A stretch of DNA of 64,000 bases from Butyrivibrio sp. (GCA_017446685.1 JAFSQI010000010.1:1-64000); one strand, 5' to 3'; positions 28,750 through 38,466 are shown, numbered from the stretch's first letter. Notes: generated from the letters alone by a model not told the origin. Numbers and translations: made by a program.

Positions 28750-30027
28750 TTAAGAAAGTGCATTTGCAAGATCTGCAATAAGATCCTCTTTATCTTCAAG
28801 ACCACAGCTTATTCTGATAAGTCCTGCCGGAATTCCTGCTGCCTCAAGCTGTTCATCAGTCATCTGACGATGTGTAGATGTAGCAGGATTCAGGCAACAT
28901 GAACGAGCATCAGCAACATGAGTTTCAATTGCAAAAATCTTAAGCTTTTTCATGAAGCTTTCAGCAGCACTTCTTCCGCCTTCAAGTTCAAATGAAACAA
29001 CTCCGCACCCACCATTTGGAAGGTATTTCTTTGCTGTTTCATAATAAGCATTAGATTCAAGTCCCGGGTAGTTAACCTTAACAACCTTGCTGTTACCTTC
29101 AAGGAATTTAGCAACTGCGAGACCATTTTCCACGTGTCTTGCCATACGCACATGCAGTGATTCGAGACCTAAGTTAAGAATAAAAGCATGCTGTGGTGAC
29201 TGTATGCATCCAAAATCTCGCATTAGCTGAGAAGTACATTTTGTGATAAATGCGCCTTCTTTTCCAAATTTTTCTGCATATACAATTCCATGATAAGATT
29301 CATCGGGCTGTGTAAGTCCCGGGAATTTATCAGCATGAGCCATCCAGTCAAAGTTTCCTGAATCTACAATTGCTCCTCCAACTGTTGCACCATGTCCATC
29401 CATGTACTTGGTTGTGGAATGAGTTACAATATCAGCGCCCCATTCGATAGGTCTGCAATTAACTGGTGTCGGGAATGTATTATCAACAATAAGAGGAACT
29501 CCGTGGCTGTGAGCTGCCTTTGCAAATTTCTCTATATCAAGCACTGTAAGAGCAGGATTGGCAATTGTTTCTCCAAATACAGCTCTTGTATTGTCTTTAA
29601 ATGCTGCATTAAGCTCATCTTCTGAACAGTCAGGTGAAACGAAAGTAACTTCAACTCCCATTTTAGCCATTGTTACCGAAATAAGATTGAAAGTTCCACC
29701 ATAGATTGAAGAAGAAGCTACTATATGGCTTCCACATTCACAGATATTGAACAGGGCAAAAAAGTTTGCTGCCTGTCCTGAAGAAGTAAGCATTGCTGCG
29801 CTACCTCCCTCAAGAGCTGCTATCTTGGCAGCTACCATATCATTGGTAGGATTCTGGAGTCTGGTGTAAAAATATCCTGATGCTTCAAGGTCAAAAAGCT
29901 TACCCATATCTTCACTTGTATCATACTTAAAAGTTGTAGACTGGATGATCGGTATCTGACGAGGTTCGCCGTTTGCCGGAGTATATCCTGCCTGCACACA
30001 CTTAGTGCCTATTCCTTTATTGTTCAT
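28750..30027 (-). CDS. metY: O-acetylhomoserine sulfhydrylase (MetY type)
   Basis: This PLP enzyme of the Cys/Met metabolism family makes homocysteine from O-acetylhomoserine and sulfide. Motifs: QNPTNDMVAAKIAALEGG, SSSIYGGTFNLI, DNTFPTPVNCRPIEWGADIV and the PLP lysine in THSTTKYMDGHG (about residue 207). The C-terminus has GVVSFELEGG and IETHVADARS. The length of 425 fits MetY rather than the shorter MetB/MetC. The ATG at 30027 is spaced well from AAGGAG; an ATG nine bases upstream is too close to it. No S-box riboswitch was found upstream. Confidence 0.93.
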   Translation of the reverse strand: MNNKGIGTKCVQAGYTPANGEPRQIPIIQSTTFKYDTSEDMGKLFDLEASGYFYTRLQNPTNDMVAAKIAALEGGSAAMLTSSGQAANFFALFNICECGSHIVASSSIYGGTFNLISVTMAKMGVEVTFVSPDCSEDELNAAFKDNTRAVFGETIANPALTVLDIEKFAKAAHSHGVPLIVDNTFPTPVNCRPIEWGADIVTHSTTKYMDGHGATVGGAIVDSGNFDWMAHADKFPGLTQPDESYHGIVYAEKFGKEGAFITKCTSQLMRDFGCIQSPQHAFILNLGLESLHVRMARHVENGLAVAKFLEGNSKVVKVNYPGLESNAYYETAKKYLPNGGCGVVSFELEGGRSAAESFMKKLKIFAIETHVADARSCCLNPATSTHRQMTDEQLEAAGIPAGLIRISCGLEDKEDLIADLANALS

Positions 30028-30128
30028 TTCAGTCATCTCCTTTACAACAATACATATAAAAATTCAAATAGCAAAATCACTAGTAAATAATACATCAAAT
30101 GCCGGATATAAAGCAACTTAACAGTAAC

Positions 30129-30159
30129 AAAATAATAGAACTGCAGATACCCGCAGTTC
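30129..30159 (-). terminator. Terminator of the YbjN-like / giant protein operon
   Basis: GAACTGC (30138-30144) and GCAGTTC (30153-30159) form a 7-bp stem followed on the minus strand by TATTATTTTG. It lies after the last gene of the operon and before metY. Confidence 0.65.
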
Positions 30160-30208
30160 CATTACATTTTCAATCATTTAAACACCTTATGAACAGCTCC
30201 TATATTCT

Positions 30209-30691
30209 TTAGATCGTAAGGAAAATTTTTTCTATGGCACGCCTGGTTGATTCGTCTGTAGTTGCTATAAAAAAGAATTCATCAGGCTGCATTTCCATAA
30301 AAACAGCAGCAAGGCTCATATATAAAAGTCCCATCATACCATCTTCGGTAGCACTTTTAATATCTGCCAAAAATAAAGTGCCATCATCTTGCTTTGAAAT
30401 AACACAGTACCCATAAGGCTTACCTTTTTCAGAAACTATTGCATAGGAGAGATTATCTACAGGCCGCAGCTCCACAAATCTTTCTTTCAAACGTCTTGGA
30501 AGCTTTTCAAAGCTGTAGAGAAGATCCTGTTCAAGCAATTTCTCGCATTTACTGCGCATCTTGCCTGCTCTATAGCCATCACGCAAAAAACTTCCTATTG
30601 TGATTGCATCAAGCTTTATCATCTGCACTTCATCTACGTTTGACTTATTCCGCATAGCATTTACATTTCTTTTTGCATTTTGTTCTCCCAT
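30209..30691 (-). CDS. Hypothetical protein, last gene of the giant-protein operon
   Basis: A 160-residue soluble protein with a basic N-terminus and a mixed alpha/beta body (LSYAIVSEKGKPYGYCVISKQ, GMMGLLYMSLAAVF, FFIATTDESTRRAIEKIF). The pattern YGYCVI and the final helix could fit an acetyltransferase-like fold, but no clear acetyl-CoA loop is visible, so I do not assign it. It starts 13 bases after the 1103-residue gene, with GAGGG before the ATG, so it belongs to the same transcript. Confidence 0.6.
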   Translation of the reverse strand: MGEQNAKRNVNAMRNKSNVDEVQMIKLDAITIGSFLRDGYRAGKMRSKCEKLLEQDLLYSFEKLPRRLKERFVELRPVDNLSYAIVSEKGKPYGYCVISKQDDGTLFLADIKSATEDGMMGLLYMSLAAVFMEMQPDEFFFIATTDESTRRAIEKIFLTI

Positions 30692-30704
30692 TCATCATTC
30701 CCTC

Positions 30705-33700
30705 TTAAGCAAGTGCATGCTTCAAAATACCATGGAAATTACCCTGTACGCCCATAGCATCCATGAGACTGCTAACCTTAATTTTTCCAAGCTTATCTTT
30801 TGTAATTGCAGTATTTGAAAAAAGAGCCTTGGCTATTTTCTCACCTACTGACTTTTTAGCTTCTGAATCAGCATTCTTCATAAACATATGCGTATTTATT
30901 GACATAAATATACGTGCCAGATCTTTTAAATAGTCGGAAGATACTATTCCTGCCTCACGCCTTAATACCTCATCCAAAACACTCTTGTTTGCATTTTTGA
31001 ATTTATCTCCAAGCATTTTAGCAACACTACTCTTTATTCCCTTTTTGTGGCGTACTATATTTGTTACTGTCTGAACACCGCCCATTATAAAATCCCATGC
31101 GTAGTTGCCTACATAGAATATCGGATTTAGCTTCCATCCCGGAGCAAACTGTGAAGCAGCAGATATTCCCAGCTTTCCTGCATTAGTAACTCCTGAAATA
31201 ATAGCATTTGTTCTATCTTCTTTGCTTTTTCCTTTTGCAAGTGCAAGGCCATACTGAAGCTGTGAATTGTTCTTTAACACGTTGAGCATATCAGCATCCG
31301 CAGGATTATTATTATCAAAAGCCGATTTAAACTCATCCAATGTACTTTGAATGTGACTCATCTTATATTGGGCATTTATTCCATCAAGTATATTGCCACA
31401 TAAATCAATTGCACCTTTTACCATTCCAAAATAGTTACCTACTTCTTTTTTGTTCAGATATTTTGAAAAAGCCTTACCTGTTCCTGCTATAATTGACATT
31501 GCCGATGAAACAAATTTATACCAATTGGCATTTGAAAATCCGATTTGCTCCTTTGGATCATAATTCGGATTGCCCTTTTTCTTTCTTTTAACCACCTTAT
31601 CATGATCTTTATACCATTTTATTCCTGCCTTTACAATTTTAACCAGATTCTTTACTATCATGGCATAAGTAGTTATTGTATATCTGATACTACCACGCTT
31701 ATCTGTATCATCTGACAGTTTATCATTTATAACATATCCGGCAGTTTCTGTTATGATACCTAAATCCAGAGCATTTCCTACAAATGTACTATATGCCCTT
31801 ATCATTCTTGCTGTATCAAGGCTATCGCCATCAAGAAGCTTGCCATCCTCAATAACACCGACACCGGCTGCTGCAAGATTGCCTACTTCAGAAGCCAGCG
31901 TACCATTAATTACTCTTTTCCATAAAGCAGCACCTGTGCCACGCTTACCTTCCCAATCTTCTATATACTGTTTATATCTTGTAGGTCTAAAATCGCCCAA
32001 AGGATTGTCTGCATTAAAGTGACTTCTGTCCTTTTTAAGTTCGTCGATAAGAGCAATTCTCATAAGCTGCCCTGAGTTTCCGCGGGCTTTTGCAAGCGCT
32101 CTGTTATATCTGGAATTGAACATCTTTTGAGTTTTTTTCTCAAATGTAGTCATAAGAAACTTTGAGCATATTGTTTTTGCCATTTCCCAATAATCAGTGA
32201 TTTCATCGTTACTAAGAAGCATTAGCGCAACATCTGTAAGCACTTTTTTATTATCTTTGACTGCATCTAATACTTTTCCAATTCGTGTATCAACTGCCTC
32301 CAGTTGATTTTTGGCTACATCAGCAGCATTGTACTCCTGGCGTATAACATCATATACTACCTTTGTTTTGGCAACATCAGACAGATTCTTTTTTTCCTCT
32401 TCATTATCGCCCTTAAGAATATCTTCCCAAGTCTTAACTGTTGCGTTCTCCAGCTCGTGAACCCTATTATTTTGATCGGTGATTGCATTATCATATGCCT
32501 GGCTGAATAAGGTGTTTTTAACTACTTCTATTTGATCTTCAAGATTATCTTTAACCTCACCGTTCCAACCATTAAGGCCTTTTTCCGACATTATTTCTTT
32601 AGCCAGCTTCTTAATTATCTTTTCTTTAGCATCATCTGAAGAGCTTTCGGCACCGTAGCCCATTGCATGCTGTATAGTCTTTGAATTAATCTCTCTAAAG
32701 ATACTTGCCTTTAATACCTGTCTGCGGATTCTCTCTTTTTCCTTCATTCTATCTGTAGCTTCTAAGATACCCGCGTTTTCATCAGATGATATAAACATAC
32801 CACCTAAAACAACTCCATTTACAGTTCTGCGATGGAACATTTTTCCTACTTTAAGCTGCTGTATCTCAACATTGTGTTGTGAATTGACTTGTAACTCTCC
32901 CCCCGCATCCTTCTCATCTACATTTAGCCTGAATTCATCGGCTGAACGCAATCTTTTATCTACCTCATTCCTGCTTACCAGACGATTTCTTCGATTAGGA
33001 TCATACTGTCTTTTGGCCATATATCCTTGAAAATCACCATTTAACTTATATCTTGTTCTTAATCCATTTTCATCCGGCTCAGACACAAGAAGAATCCTTT
33101 TGTGTGATTTAATATAGTTTCCATTTTCTATCACGTTATTTTTCTTATTTACAAGCATTGACTGAACATCAACTGTAAGATATGGATTTTGTACCAATGA
33201 ATCCAGTTTTGTATTAAATAGATTAAAGTTAAATTGTCCTACATATTCCTGTACATTTTTATTTAAATTTATACCGGTATCTCTCGATAAAATACGGTAA
33301 GCCGCTGCCATTTTATCAAATTCTTTATACTTAGCCTTTATGGATGTTTCATGTATATCCTTTCTCTTTTGATTCCATTCTATGGCCTTAGCCTTGATAT
33401 GTGCAATTTCTTCCTGTGCAAGCTGCTCTTTTTCCTGAGCCTGTGCATTAATTTCTTCAGATTTATGTTTCCAGATTCTCATTGCTCTAAGAGCATTTCC
33501 GAAAAAATTGCCGTTTTCACCAATATAATTATTTTTAATGTTTTCTAATTCTTGATTATCATTATTTTTTTTCTCTACTTCCTCTTGAGAGAGTTCATTT
33601 CCAAGATTATCCCTTCTATTAGTCAAATCATTGTAATAATTGTTCGCTATATCTTGCTCTCCGGCCTCTCTTCCCCTCTGTATTTCTGCCTTTAACTTAA

Positions 33701-34016
33701 GTTTTTCACTTAATCTTGAAGCCTCTTTTGCTCTTGAAATTGCAGTCGTAAGTTCCGCCCGAAGAACATTGTTTCTTTCTCTCCAATCCTCCGCTTCGCC
33801 TTGAGAAGCCTGATTTATCTGATCCATTTTTCTGACAAGGTTTGCCTTTGCACCTTCAATAACTTCATTTCTTGATGCTCCCCCATGAATATGATCATTT
33901 AAAGCTTCTGCTCCATTAGCGATATAAGATTTATGACTGGTATCAAAAAAACTTTCCTGATTTTTCATCTTACTTTTATATGTATTATCAAATTTCATTT
34001 CTTCATATGTTGGCAT
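30705..34016 (-). CDS. Giant helical protein of unknown function (1103 residues)
   Basis: No known family was recognised. Residues about 70-250 are highly charged and probably coiled coil (RAKEASRLSEKLKLKAEIQR; EEINAQAQEKEQLAQEE). The centre is mostly helical (VLDAVKDNKKVLTDVALMLL). The last 400 residues contain amphipathic and moderately hydrophobic helices (NLAAAGVGVIEDG, ANWYKFVSSAMSIIAGTG, NAIISGVTNAGKLGISAASQ). There is no signal peptide and no LPXTG. The ATG at 34016 (MPTYEEMKF) has GGAGG eight bases upstream. A YbjN-like gene lies 33 bases upstream. Size and the chaperone-like neighbour suggest an exported or effector-like protein, but this is inference. Confidence 0.6.
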   Translation of the reverse strand: MPTYEEMKFDNTYKSKMKNQESFFDTSHKSYIANGAEALNDHIHGGASRNEVIEGAKANLVRKMDQINQASQGEAEDWRERNNVLRAELTTAISRAKEASRLSEKLKLKAEIQRGREAGEQDIANNYYNDLTNRRDNLGNELSQEEVEKKNNDNQELENIKNNYIGENGNFFGNALRAMRIWKHKSEEINAQAQEKEQLAQEEIAHIKAKAIEWNQKRKDIHETSIKAKYKEFDKMAAAYRILSRDTGINLNKNVQEYVGQFNFNLFNTKLDSLVQNPYLTVDVQSMLVNKKNNVIENGNYIKSHKRILLVSEPDENGLRTRYKLNGDFQGYMAKRQYDPNRRNRLVSRNEVDKRLRSADEFRLNVDEKDAGGELQVNSQHNVEIQQLKVGKMFHRRTVNGVVLGGMFISSDENAGILEATDRMKEKERIRRQVLKASIFREINSKTIQHAMGYGAESSSDDAKEKIIKKLAKEIMSEKGLNGWNGEVKDNLEDQIEVVKNTLFSQAYDNAITDQNNRVHELENATVKTWEDILKGDNEEEKKNLSDVAKTKVVYDVIRQEYNAADVAKNQLEAVDTRIGKVLDAVKDNKKVLTDVALMLLSNDEITDYWEMAKTICSKFLMTTFEKKTQKMFNSRYNRALAKARGNSGQLMRIALIDELKKDRSHFNADNPLGDFRPTRYKQYIEDWEGKRGTGAALWKRVINGTLASEVGNLAAAGVGVIEDGKLLDGDSLDTARMIRAYSTFVGNALDLGIITETAGYVINDKLSDDTDKRGSIRYTITTYAMIVKNLVKIVKAGIKWYKDHDKVVKRKKKGNPNYDPKEQIGFSNANWYKFVSSAMSIIAGTGKAFSKYLNKKEVGNYFGMVKGAIDLCGNILDGINAQYKMSHIQSTLDEFKSAFDNNNPADADMLNVLKNNSQLQYGLALAKGKSKEDRTNAIISGVTNAGKLGISAASQFAPGWKLNPIFYVGNYAWDFIMGGVQTVTNIVRHKKGIKSSVAKMLGDKFKNANKSVLDEVLRREAGIVSSDYLKDLARIFMSINTHMFMKNADSEAKKSVGEKIAKALFSNTAITKDKLGKIKVSSLMDAMGVQGNFHGILKHALA

Positions 34017-34049
34017 ACTCACAACCTCCAAAATCAGCTTACTGCAAAA

Positions 34050-34697
34050 TCAATCATTATTCTTATCTGCAGCAGCTTCACTTGTTTTGCTTGCTTTTTC
34101 GTAATCATCAAGTTCACGTTCTAAGGCATTTAATCTCTCAGTAAGATTGTCCAAATCTGATACTTCATCCAGGTATTCAAGATACGCATTTATATTCATT
34201 CCTTCAGGATTTGTAATTGCAAAAATTATGAAATCAACCAAAATATCCATTTGATCATATAAACTTCCAAGATAATATCTGATATTGTCATATTCAGCAT
34301 CTATCTTAAGAAGGTTAACCGGCATACGGTATGACAAATATATCTGTTTAAGAGGAGCATAGTAACAAAAACATCCAAAGCCGGGAAAAGCACCTGCATT
34401 TATTACATGGTTCAATTCATTAAGCGAAATCAAAAGATTCGGAACAACTTCATCAGGGATATTCTCTGCAAAAGTACAATGAAAATGAAGAACGCCATAT
34501 GGGGCGTCTTTTCTAAAACCACTTTCAAGCATCGCCTCTACAAATACTTTTGCATCAACTACGCCCATGTGATCAGCCATTGTGCGCATAACGCCATCCT
34601 GCTCTATGCAGTCACCAAAAAGCTCAGTCAGCATTTCTTTAATATTTTTCTCAATTTCTTTTATCTGGTTTTCCTGAATCATCTGCTCGTCACTCAT
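34050..34697 (-). CDS. YbjN-like / secretion-chaperone-fold protein
   Basis: The 215-residue acidic protein resembles YbjN-type proteins, whose fold is that of type III secretion chaperones: a helix, a beta-sheet with GVLHFHCTFAENIPDEVVPNLLISLNELNHVINAGAF-type layout, and a second helix (DILVDFIIFAITNPEG). The C-terminal 50 residues form a charged helix (LTERLNALERELDDYEKA). It leads a three-gene operon with the giant protein and the 160-residue protein, which is the reason to suspect it holds or guides the giant protein. Assignment is by pattern and is uncertain. Confidence 0.55.
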   Translation of the reverse strand: MSDEQMIQENQIKEIEKNIKEMLTELFGDCIEQDGVMRTMADHMGVVDAKVFVEAMLESGFRKDAPYGVLHFHCTFAENIPDEVVPNLLISLNELNHVINAGAFPGFGCFCYYAPLKQIYLSYRMPVNLLKIDAEYDNIRYYLGSLYDQMDILVDFIIFAITNPEGMNINAYLEYLDEVSDLDNLTERLNALERELDDYEKASKTSEAAADKNND

Positions 34698-34810
34698 TTG
34701 CTTTACCTTTTTCCTTCCTTAAGTGTCATTTCTGTTCACTAACATTTTATACGAGAATTAACTCAATTATGGCAAAAAGAATACTAATAAATTCTTAATT
34801 ATTTATATAC

Positions 34811-34855
34811 AAAAAATAAATCTCCCTTAAAAAGAATAATCTTCTTAAGGGAGAT
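34811..34855 (-). terminator. Terminator after the SGNH esterase gene
   Basis: ATCTCCCTTAA (34820-34830) and TTAAGGGAGAT (34845-34855) form a perfect 11-bp stem, followed on the minus strand by TTATTTTTTG. It ends the xylan locus on this side. Confidence 0.85.
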
Positions 34856-34864
34856 AAATTTTCT

Positions 34865-36610
34865 TTATTCAACTGCTCCGAATCCAAGAATCGTAAACTT
34901 CTTATTTTCGTTTCCATCAGCCATTTTGATCTCTATCAGATGGCTCTTAGACTCTTTTTCATTAAACAGTATAACTGCATTACAATGTGTCCAGCCAACC
35001 TTTAAAGGATCTGCATCCATTGCTTTATTTCCATCCACAAATACTTCTGCTGTTCCAAAGGCAGGACTTCCGGAATCTTTGAAGAGAAGAAGAAGCTTTG
35101 AACATGTAAGCTTTATCCTGTAACTGCCATTTCCTTCAGATTTCTCGTTATGCGCCCAGTTATAAGGAAACTCCGCAACAGGCTCAATTTCTTTGTCCAT
35201 CTCTACCATCTGAAGTTCCTTGTCTGTCGCATCAAAGCAGCCTTCTTCAAGCATACTTATATGGTACTTTTTCTTAAGCCTTAGTACTTCATTCTTGTCT
35301 ATAAGCTCAACCTTTTCAAAGTCTGCACCAATAACCGGTGTGATCCTGGATATATCATTTTCTTCCAAATCCGCATCGTATCCGCCGGCACTTTCATTTA
35401 CTTCATCCATCAGATTTACGAGACAGTCGCTCATAACACGATGTCCAAGATTACTTGGATGATATACATCGTAGAAGTACTGATTCTTGGAAATTACTCT
35501 TCCGTCATCAGGAAGAAGCTTAAACTGAGGAGTAACTGCATCAAGCACACTTACCATAGGCAGATTATATCTTACACCGACAGGTCCAAGTCTCTCCTGA
35601 AGGTTCCAGTCAAATGAAAAGACTGCAAACAAAAGAACTACTGCCGGCTTCCAGGGAAGTGAAAGTGCTTTTCTTACAAGGCTTTCATAACAATTTCCCT
35701 TTGTTTCATCGCCTTCATCATTAACTGCAAATTCTATCACAATTAAATCCGGCTTTTTTTCACCGCTTCTAAGAACATCTCTTTCAAATCTCACCATTCC
35801 AAGCTCAGAAGGTGTTCCTCCGACTCCTGCTTTTATCAGAGTTACTTTTCCGCCATTTGCATATTTTTTCTCAAAATCTTCTGCAAATACTCTCGGATAA
35901 CATTTCTCATGTATCGGAATTGCGCCGGCTCCCTGAGTTATAGATCCACCTATAAACGCCAGAGTTACATCCTCACCTTTTCCTGCCTTTGAAAGAACTT
36001 TCTGAAGCCTCTCACTATTACCTTTCTGCATAAGACTTCTTTTTATCATCTTGCTGTAAGCATCAGATGCAAAATCAACCATTGTATCCATTGGCTGAAT
36101 TGGCGCTACAAAGCCTGTATTTAAATAGAATCTGACATCAGCAGATGCCTGTATTCCTGAACTTGCAAATTCAAATCTTATCTGTCCGGGTTCATGATCC
36201 GTATCTTCCCATTTTATATCAGAAAGCTTTATTACATGTTCCATTCCATCCATTTCAAATTCTGAAGTAATTTCTGTGGATGGATCCCCGGGATTCTTTG
36301 GGTACATCTGAAAAACAAATTTCACTTTTTCTTCAGGTATTCTTCCTGAAACACTTACTCCGATGCTGTGAACCATTTTTCTAAAACCTTGTGTGGTTTT
36401 AAGCAGCTCAAGCATATAATCATCTGTTATATTTCCGGAAAGTCTTGCTGCATCGATAAGTCTTCCGTCATTTTCGTAAATAAACTGAATTCCTCTTCCA
36501 TCGGGCTGTGGTGATCCATATATTTCTTTTCCCTGCATGATAAAAAAGAAAGCCTTCTTCTTAACCGGATCCTTTGGCGCCTTTGGTCCCCTTACATCTA
36601 CTGTTTCCAT
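34865..36610 (-). CDS. SGNH/GDSL-type esterase, probable acetyl-xylan esterase
   Basis: The 581-residue protein has an N-terminal beta-rich domain (about 1-185), then an SGNH hydrolase domain: nucleophile block FIGGSITQGAG, Gly block AGVGGTPSELG, Asn block IEFAVNDEG and the Asp-His block VYHPSNLGH. A C-terminal beta domain of about 150 residues (IKLTCSKLLLLFKDSGS) may bind sugar. There is no signal peptide, so it should act in the cytoplasm on imported oligosaccharides. The position downstream of a sugar-binding protein gene, at the end of a xylan locus, supports deacetylation of xylo-oligosaccharides; the exact substrate is inferred. Confidence 0.82.
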   Translation of the reverse strand: METVDVRGPKAPKDPVKKKAFFFIMQGKEIYGSPQPDGRGIQFIYENDGRLIDAARLSGNITDDYMLELLKTTQGFRKMVHSIGVSVSGRIPEEKVKFVFQMYPKNPGDPSTEITSEFEMDGMEHVIKLSDIKWEDTDHEPGQIRFEFASSGIQASADVRFYLNTGFVAPIQPMDTMVDFASDAYSKMIKRSLMQKGNSERLQKVLSKAGKGEDVTLAFIGGSITQGAGAIPIHEKCYPRVFAEDFEKKYANGGKVTLIKAGVGGTPSELGMVRFERDVLRSGEKKPDLIVIEFAVNDEGDETKGNCYESLVRKALSLPWKPAVVLLFAVFSFDWNLQERLGPVGVRYNLPMVSVLDAVTPQFKLLPDDGRVISKNQYFYDVYHPSNLGHRVMSDCLVNLMDEVNESAGGYDADLEENDISRITPVIGADFEKVELIDKNEVLRLKKKYHISMLEEGCFDATDKELQMVEMDKEIEPVAEFPYNWAHNEKSEGNGSYRIKLTCSKLLLLFKDSGSPAFGTAEVFVDGNKAMDADPLKVGWTHCNAVILFNEKESKSHLIEIKMADGNENKKFTILGFGAVE

Positions 36611-36626
36611 TTAAATATCCTCTCAT

Positions 36627-36714
36627 GGTCCTAAGGGGTACCGCTTGCGGTAATTCGACATGAGAAGGGTCCCTTTTATGGGAGGAGTCCTGATGTCATT
36701 TAATCCTTAGGACG
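36627..36714 (-). ncRNA. Candidate structured leader before the SGNH esterase gene
   Basis: On the minus strand an outer stem of nine perfect pairs, GTCCTAAGG with CCTTAGGAC, closes two inner helices: GACAT/ATGTC with a further TCCC/GGGA hairpin, and TACCG-CAAG-CGGTA. The three helices meet in a junction. The outer 3-prime arm ends directly before the GAGAGG ribosome binding site, and CTCCTCC in the inner arm could pair with it. I could not match it to a known riboswitch. No target duplication flanks it. Confidence 0.5.
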
Positions 36715-36759
36715 GTCTACTGTTTTCAAAAGTTACTTTACACTAACTGTGTCGTTATA

Positions 36760-36790
36760 CAAATTAAGGCGGCGTATTGTAAACGCCGCC
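36760..36790 (-). terminator. Terminator or attenuator after the sugar-binding protein gene
   Basis: GGCGGCGT (36768-36775) and ACGCCGCC (36783-36790) form a GC-rich 8-bp stem with a 7-base loop, followed on the minus strand by TTAATTTG. It probably makes the binding protein more abundant than the esterase downstream. Confidence 0.7.
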
Positions 36791-36830
36791 TCAATAATCC
36801 CTTATAAAACCTCTAATTACCTTAAACTAA

Positions 36831-38330
36831 TTATTTGTTAGCTTCGTCAACATAAGCCTTCCATGTATCACGGATTGCTTCAACCTGCTCAGATACAACA
36901 GCGCCAGGTCCAATGTTCCATACGAAGTCAGAACCAAGGTTAAGATTAGGAACCATTCCGTGGTAAGCAACTGTTCCCTTTTCTGTCATCATCTGGATTG
37001 TCTCATCTACAGCTCTCTCATCAAACTTACCGTTTCTAGCTGTTGAAAGATATCCGTTGTAATCAAGATATTCTGCTGAAGGAGCATTTGTGTAAAGGTT
37101 CCAAGCAAACGCAAGCTTCCAAGCCTTATCTGCATCATAGCAAGCAGGGATAGCTACCGGGTTGTTTGACCAAACGTTGATGTAGTCATCCATCTTAGGT
37201 CCCTTAGGGAACATAACGAATCCAACTTCATCCTGCATATCCTCAAGGAAGTTACCTGGGCATCCAGCATATTCATCTTCTACAAGGAATGCTGCCTGTC
37301 CGTTAAGGAACTGCTCTTTGTAGTAATCCCACTCTGCACCCTCTGGATTAGCAACTTCTGCATCATACTTTGTGAACATATCTACTGTCCACTCAAGAGC
37401 TTCAAGTGTCTCAGGAGACTCAAGGTTGTAAACGAACTTTCCGCTTGAATCCTTATCGATATAAGAACCGCCGTTAGAGAATACAGCTTCTGTTGTCATA
37501 ACACCTTCATTAAGTGTCATACCGTAAATATCGATTGTACCATCGTTATCCTTATCCTGCTGAACCTTTGACATAAGCTCTTCGAACTTATCCCATGTCC
37601 ATGTTCCATCAGCCTGCATATCATAGATTGATTCAGGATCGATACCTGCATCTGTAAGAATTCTCTTGTTGAAGTATACACCTGTACGAGCTTCTGAATA
37701 TCCTGCAAACATAGCATAGATGCTGCTGCCCTTTGAATACTGCTTATGAAGAAGGTTTCTCTGGAACTTAGCATCATCGAAGTTCAGGCAGTCAAGTGTT
37801 GAAAGATCATACATAAGACCATTTGCCATAGCAGATGTGATAGCCGGATCATCACGAAGAGTGAAGATATAGTTCTCATCACCGCCTGTTGTAGCATAGT
37901 CTACGAAATCTGTAGGTGTTGAACCCCAGTCAGACATAGCCTGTGACTTAATTGTGAAGTTGTATGTCTCCTGAATCCAATCTCTGTAGTCCTTAAGAGC
38001 TTCCTCATACTCATTCTGAGGCTCCTGCTCGTCACCTGACCACCAGTCACGGATGATGATTTCCATACCGCCAAGATCAATTGGGTTGCCATCTGCATCT
38101 GTAATGATCTGATATGGATCATATTCATCAGATGCTGTTTCTTCTGCTGCTACTTCTTCTGTTGAAGCTTCTGTAGTAGCTGTTTCTGTTGTTGTTTCTG
38201 TTGTTTCAGCAGACTGCTGTGTGTCTGTTGTTGCAGGTGCTTCTGTTGAAGAACCGCATCCTGCCATGCTTGTGAGCATAGCTGCTGCAGCTATAGCGGC
38301 TGTAGCCTTTGTTGTTAGAGACTTTCTCAT
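36831..38330 (-). CDS. Sugar ABC transporter substrate-binding lipoprotein
   Basis: The 499-residue protein has a lipoprotein signal ending in LTSMAGCGSS, a Thr/Glu/Ala-rich linker (about 30-75) and a family 1 solute-binding domain (MEIIIRDWWSGDEQEPQNEY, KILTDAGIDPESIYD-like segments, AAFLVEDEY, NPVAIPACYD). It probably captures xylan-derived oligosaccharides for the permeases at 38679-40590. It has its own promoter with an upstream copy of the AGCAATATYTGA motif, and is separated from the permeases by a palindromic element. Confidence 0.93.
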   Translation of the reverse strand: MRKSLTTKATAAIAAAAMLTSMAGCGSSTEAPATTDTQQSAETTETTTETATTEASTEEVAAEETASDEYDPYQIITDADGNPIDLGGMEIIIRDWWSGDEQEPQNEYEEALKDYRDWIQETYNFTIKSQAMSDWGSTPTDFVDYATTGGDENYIFTLRDDPAITSAMANGLMYDLSTLDCLNFDDAKFQRNLLHKQYSKGSSIYAMFAGYSEARTGVYFNKRILTDAGIDPESIYDMQADGTWTWDKFEELMSKVQQDKDNDGTIDIYGMTLNEGVMTTEAVFSNGGSYIDKDSSGKFVYNLESPETLEALEWTVDMFTKYDAEVANPEGAEWDYYKEQFLNGQAAFLVEDEYAGCPGNFLEDMQDEVGFVMFPKGPKMDDYINVWSNNPVAIPACYDADKAWKLAFAWNLYTNAPSAEYLDYNGYLSTARNGKFDERAVDETIQMMTEKGTVAYHGMVPNLNLGSDFVWNIGPGAVVSEQVEAIRDTWKAYVDEANK

Positions 38331-38394
38331 ACTCTAATCCTCCTTTAAAATGTAATCCCCACTAGGATATGTTAAACGGAAAACACATATATTT

Positions 38395-38466
38395 ATTATA
38401 GTTTTTTGCATGCTTTTCCGATAACCAACTATTGCTGAATATTTCTTCAATGCTCAGATATTGCTA
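38395..38466 (-). promoter_or_regulatory. Promoter of the binding-protein gene with candidate AraC-type operator
   Basis: On the minus strand the motif TAGCAATATCTGAGCA (38451-38466) is followed after 50 bases by a consensus -10 TATAAT (38395-38400). There is no good -35 box, which fits an activator-dependent promoter. The xylanase promoter has nearly the same arrangement (47 bases). Confidence 0.6.

Noticed and set aside
30028..30208. Expected S-box (SAM) riboswitch before metY
   Set aside because: The gap is short and AT-rich, and none of the conserved S-box helices could be found.
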